Below are positions 1 through 64,000 of a stretch of 64,000 nt of DNA, piece by piece. Within the stretch, counting starts at the first letter, position 1. Each line of letters starts with the position of its first letter. Source of the DNA: Prinia subflava (taxonomy: Eukaryota > Chordata > Aves > Passeriformes > Cisticolidae); assembly GCF_021018805.1 (NCBI RefSeq), contig NC_086253.1, positions 8,930,735 to 8,994,734 of the forward strand, given 5' to 3'. The notes beneath the pieces were generated by a model. That model had not been told where the DNA came from, did not search any database, and worked only from the letters and a program-made list of their open reading frames with translations. The position numbers were made by a program, and so were the translations under genes.

Positions 1-410
1 GAGCAAAGGAATTACAATTGGTGTGTAAGCTGTCAAGTGGAGAGAGGAGGCAGGTGGGAGGAGCAAGAAAGTCTAGATCATTTGGTGAAAGCATCCGCTA
101 TTACAAAAAATATATATATTTTTTTGTGTTTTTATGGAGTCAAAAGAGATAGGAAACAGGGAAATTGAGACAGCTCTGATCATTCTCCCGTGTTGCTTAA
201 TTGATTGTCAGTAGTATAAAGTACATATTTTCAAATGTTTCTACATTTGGAAAGCACTCCTAAGTTGCTGCTAGGTTTTGGTTGTTCTATTTTGTGGGTT
301 TTTTTATTTAAGGAAGTTATTATATGGACTACATGAAAAAACATTTGTGTTGAAACCAACCACTGTCAGTAAATCAGTAAGTTATTTGGCCACTTCATTT
401 CTCCCCTCAG
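1..410 (+). other. HTT: End of HTT intron 7
   Basis: AT-rich intron sequence with T runs (about 118-128) and a pyrimidine-rich acceptor ending ctcccctcag at 410. No exon, repeat or RNA gene is recognised. The open frame that reads into exon 8 from 278 is upstream intron, not coding. Confidence 0.85.
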
Positions 411-59744
<59,334 letters not shown>

Positions 59745-61386
59745 ACATCCTGATGTGTAGTGGAACTGCATGACTAGTGTTGGAATATGAATTACGAGGA
59801 ATAAGAGATCAAGAAACCACCTGGGGTTGCATTTGTGACAAACACACAGACCTGCCAGTTTTCCTTCCAGCATGCATGGACAAGTGCTCTGCAGCACTGG
59901 AAATCACCTGAGAAGTCAAGTGTAGTTGTTGTTGACACCAAGCACCTCTAAGTGGAATGAAGTATGTCAGTGTTTTTCGAGTGATGTTGGGGACTAATGT
60001 GAACCACACATCCTAGCTGTAAAATACAAGCTGGTACCACATGCAAGGTCACTGGTATTCCTGTTTTTCCCAATCTGCAGCTGAAGCCACCGTGGTGCAG
60101 CCAGTAAGACACTGACAGACTGTTAATGCAACCTGCAGTCATTAGCCAACTTCATCGTTTTATGTACCTGTATATACTGTTGTGTAGTACAGAATAGAAT
60201 CTGTTTCCTAATGTCTCTCCCAAACAAGGAAAAGAGAAAATGGCTTTTATGATTTACACTTGCAGCATGTGATTTCTCTCTCTGGACTTTCTGATATGCA
60301 GTGGTGTATGTGTTGGTGATACCAGAGATATAGTGCACATACGTAGCCACGCGTTTTTCTTTTTTCTTCTCAGGATTTCAAATTTGAGTACAATATATCA
60401 GTGAAAGAAATTTTAACTTAAATATTTCTATATTATGTACAGTATGTAAAATTGTAAGATGTGTGGTGCATGAGCTGTGCTGTAATTGGAGATGAACAAA
60501 AGCCATGCTACTGAATGTCTTGACATCTGTATTGTCCTCATTTTTTTTTCCTCGTGCTTGAATTCATGTTCCTTTTGGAAATCCATCTTAATGTACAGAT
60601 TACATCTTGTTTTGCATCTCACTTTTTCTTAAAGTGCTTTAAAACTGGAATATGTCGATTAATTTGTCTTGAGAAACTGTACTAAGGAGGCATTCTTGTG
60701 ATCCACTTTACTGTCGCTTCTTTTGATTTCCTTTATTTGGAGACATAGTGGTACAAAAGAGGACTAGTCACTCTGGATCAAACTTTAGGTACTTAAACAA
60801 CTGCTCTTATTTGCTACACAGCATTTTAAGAGACAAAATGGTGCAAGCTCCCCAGTAGTCAGCAACCATTTGACCTTTCCTAACTGAGACCGTGGAGTCA
60901 TCTGGACCACTCTCATGTGAACAAATACACGGTAGCAGTGAAGAGTCAGAAGGCTGCTCTGGTCTACCTTGGGACTGGCTAAAGTGTTAGATTACACAAC
61001 CTCTTTTATTATCTCTTGTATCCATAATGCTTTAGACACACAAATACCCGTGAATTTCAGGACACTACACAGGGCCAGATTTAGCTTTTACTCACCACCC
61101 AGGGAATGCCATTGATTCCTAAGCTTTACATGAGGAAATCTGGTACAGCATTTGTCTTTAGTTGTATTTCAGTCTTTCATTATAGAGAAATGACACCTTG
61201 GTTCTCAGTCAGATCCTACATTTAACCTCCCTTCATTTTCTTATCACACCTTTTGGTGACACTTGGAAAAGGAGATAGTGTTGTCAGGAGGAGCATGTAC
61301 TGTATGTATTTCTGTATATAATGTATATGTTGAAATTATACACATGTGACAACATTTAATGTATACAGATGTGTATATTTGTATTT

Positions 61387-61392
61387 ATTAAA
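61387..61392 (+). terminator. Candidate polyadenylation signal ATTAAA
   Basis: ATTAAA about 1.64 kb after the stop, in a TG- and TA-rich stretch. First common hexamer variant in the UTR. Confidence 0.4.
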
Positions 61393-61678
61393 CCCATGTA
61401 TTTAAACTAATTCCAATCTAGACCAAAAATTGTTGCTTCTGCCCGTAAATCGATTACAAAGGAATTGTCCGCTGGTGTCGCTTCCTTTTAGAAACTGCTA
61501 GAGGAAATTGATAGTCTGGGCAGTAGAAACAACTGTAGATGTTGCTGTATTTAGCTCTCTACAGGTCTTATTATGTAGAGCAATTATTTCTGTCCTTGGT
61601 TGGGTTAGTCTTCTTCCTTGGGCCACAGCACTGTGGTGATTTTTAAAAGAAACTGAGCAGGATTTCAGAAAAAGGTTT

Positions 61679-61684
61679 AATAAA
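61679..61684 (+). terminator. Candidate polyadenylation signal AATAAA
   Basis: Canonical AATAAA about 1.94 kb after the stop, followed within 15-35 bases by GT/T-rich tactgtttgaaagtttttga. The best mid-length candidate. Confidence 0.5.
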
Positions 61685-63089
61685 ATAGATACTGTTTGAA
61701 AGTTTTTGAGTTATATTGGAAATTATCTTAATTCTGATAAAAGTCTAATTCCAGGCAGTGAGATCTAATGCCCTGTGTTTGCATTAAGGGGTAGTACAGA
61801 TCACTCTTCCCTTTTGTAATCACCAGTAATCGTTTTGTACTGTAAACCCACACACCAGTCAGTTTTTGTATAATATATAGTTTAAGTGAAGATATTTTTG
61901 TAAGCTATTTTCCAGAATTTAAAATAGATTTTAATATATTTTTAAGCATCAGGTTAGTCAAAATTTCACCGTATAACAATATGTGTTGTGTTATGAAACT
62001 GTTAAATTCTTCATTATTTTAAGCTCCTCGTGATTAACTCAGACCAGCTGGTTACTTTACCTTGGGATCATGGGAGCTGGACCCTTTATGAAACTTTCCA
62101 AACCAGCTTGAGGCTTGCTATAGAGTCTTTCAAGCCAGTGAAGAAATACATTGAATTAAGCAGTCAGCACAGCTGGGTGAAAAGCATTAGGTGTGACAGA
62201 CTCCCATTCCTCAAATGCCTCGTGCCAGCCTTAGAGCAAATATTTGCATTACCTGTTTCAAGACAAGCTCTGGAGCTGATGCACTCAGTTGTAACCTCAC
62301 AGATTCACTGGTAGTAATAACTTCCTCTGTTCTAACCTCTCTTGGAGATTTGTTGTAGTATAGATACCTCCTGTAATGTGTCCAAAGTGTCTAAAGAAGG
62401 GCACCTCCTCTTGGGAAATCCTCTGTGGCCTGAAGCAGTTGTAGCTTAAGGGTCTTCCTAGTATGGGAGCACACGGCAGTAGTGCTTCAGTTCAGACTGA
62501 AGCACACTTTCCTGTCTTCTTCCTAAACATTCTTTCCACACCTTCATTTCTTTTGGAATGAAATCATACTCAAAATCACTCCTGTCTGCTTTTAGTGACA
62601 CGAGGTGTGCCACGGGGGCAGTAACAGCAGAACAGTGGCCATTAAGGGATTCTGATGTTGGATTTAAAGGAAATAAAAATACTGCTTGTCCTTTGAGGTT
62701 GACTCTCTGCAAGATTTTATTTCACAGAGTGTTTTATCTTGCTGTAAACAGAAAGCTAATTCTGAAAATCAGGCTGTTCATTTTTTCATTGAGATCGGGG
62801 TAGAAATGTGATTGGTCTTAAGACGTACATTTGTGTCCTGGCTAAACATAGCACACAGCATCTTTAATGTGCTTTGCAGTGAAAGTGGCTTCTTTGCAGC
62901 CTTACGAGATGAGAGGTGTGGCATGACTGGGAGCATACTTGAGACAGATTAATGTTTAAACCTCAGTTACAATTCAGTTGTCAAAGAAACTACATTACTA
63001 AATCTATAACGTGGCCCTCCCCTAAGAATACTGTATGCCAGCCAACTTGTTACAAACAGCTTTTGGAACAGCTACCCACTGGCCCATTA

Positions 63090-63095
63090 AATAAA
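63090..63095 (+). terminator. Candidate polyadenylation signal AATAAA
   Basis: AATAAA about 3.35 kb after the stop, followed by the T/GT-rich gtttgctttgtgtttcattt. A good context for a long-form end. Confidence 0.5.
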
Positions 63096-63668
63096 GTTTG
63101 CTTTGTGTTTCATTTCAGCATGCCCTCTCCATTGCACTGAGTGCAAGAGTGAGGAGTTGCAAATGACAACTTATTGTAAACCAGTTCTTATTTGCGGGAT
63201 TCGAAGTATTTTCTTTACTATTTATGTTGTTTTCCAGTTGCAACTGAATGTGAGTTTATTTAAATCTTCTCTGAAGTGTATACTCAGATGTCATTTCTTG
63301 CCTAAAGCATCTAGTAAATGATTGTGTGTTACTTTTGCTTTGGTAGGAATGCCTTCTTAGCACCAAGAGACATTGCTTGTTTTTTAACCACCAGCAGCAT
63401 TCAGAAAGCAGCGAGTAATGAGTGAACAGATTTAGGTCAATTGAAGGGGGGAACACGTGGAACCTTTGGGTTAAACGTAATTTGTTGATATTTTGTAGAT
63501 TTGCCTTAAGAGCATTCTGTCTTGCCATTCTCCTTTTTCAATGGCTGTTAACTTTATAGCAGATAAGGAGGTTGTGTCAAAACACTGCAGACAGTTCTCC
63601 AAGAGCAGCAGGCCTGGTTTGTCTTAAGATTTTGTAGAGCTGTCAGGGCTGAGCATTTATGCTTCCAT

Positions 63669-63703
63669 AATAAAAGAAATTTTAGGGTATAATGAGCAAT
63701 AAA
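63669..63703 (+). terminator. Pair of candidate polyadenylation signals
   Basis: AATAAA at 63669-63674 and again at 63698-63703, about 3.9 kb after the stop. The distance resembles the human long 3' UTR. Confidence 0.4.
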
Positions 63704-64000
63704 TAATAGCAATAAGCAGTTCAATTAAATTCAGTCATTCAGGATCTTACCCGATGGTTGAAAGGGATGGGAGAAGACAGGGAACTAACTGAGTACTTTC
63801 ATTCCATAAATTGGATTTTTTCTGTGTACAATCCCAGCTAAACTTTTTACTAAAGGTAGAAATCAACTGAGTGACAATGGTAGGTACTTTGCTCTTTTAA
63901 AACTGTTTAGGTTATAAGGACACAATTGATGAAAGTTACAAGAGGGCAAAATACTTTGCTAATTTTTAAGTAGTTTAAGTATTTTTAAGTGAAAACAAGC

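Larger units (their letters stand above)
59745..61700 (+). other. HTT: HTT 3' UTR, proximal part
   Basis: Noncoding continuation of exon 67. The stretch at about 60371-60480 (ctcaggatttcaaatttgag ... tatcagtgaaagaaatttta) resembles the human HTT 3' UTR near its short-form end, from memory. Two UGUAUAUA motifs (60169-60176 and 61313-61320) fit Pumilio sites. Human HTT uses a short and a long 3' UTR; which are used here is not known. Confidence 0.75.
61701..64000 (+). other. Distal 3' UTR or downstream flank
   Basis: No protein gene recognised. A 3' UTR of human-like length (about 4 kb) would end at about 63.7 kb, so most of this may still be transcribed with HTT. It contains an open stretch at 62022-62314 without homology I can name. 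Confidence 0.5.

Overview
The window is vertebrate genomic DNA, almost certainly from a bird, and is nearly filled by the 3' part of one gene: huntingtin (HTT), on the plus strand. Sixty coding exons can be placed, equivalent to human exons 8 to 67 (numbering assigned by matching exon content to the human gene as I know it). Joined, they give 8,561 coding bases: two bases finishing a codon begun upstream, then 2,853 codons ending at the stop codon at 59742-59744. Phases agree at all 59 junctions and there is no internal stop or frameshift. Exons 1 to 7, with the promoter, start codon and polyglutamine tract, lie upstream of base 1, so nothing can be said about CAG length.

The bird assignment rests on the repeats. 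Every interspersed repeat recognised is a 5'-truncated CR1-type LINE, some with the typical tail of the ATTCTATG kind. No SINEs of mammalian type are seen, introns are short (about 0.1-3.2 kb), and the protein is vertebrate HTT diverged from the mammalian one mainly in linkers. The species is not determined.

Layout: 1-410 is the end of intron 7. Exons 8-39 (411-30950) encode the large N-terminal HEAT domain, including the disordered Ser/Thr-rich region of exons 9-14 that carries phosphorylation and protease sites in mammals. Exons 39-47 (30712-43477) encode roughly the bridge domain. Exons 47-67 (43355-59744) encode the C-terminal HEAT domain. From 59745 onward is 3' UTR with several candidate polyadenylation signals between 61.4 and 63.7 kb; how much of the last 2 kb is transcribed is not decidable by eye. 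No other protein gene and no tRNA, rRNA or CRISPR is seen.

The most unusual items are: a 39-bp nearly perfect hairpin in intron 65 whose mismatches are almost all G-U pairs in the sense transcript; an in-frame 48-codon extension of exon 12 that repeats a Glu-Gly-Pro-Asp motif and ends at a second splice donor; a U12-type (minor spliceosome) final intron; loss of two caspase-site aspartates known from human HTT; and inverted CR1 copies flanking exon 54.
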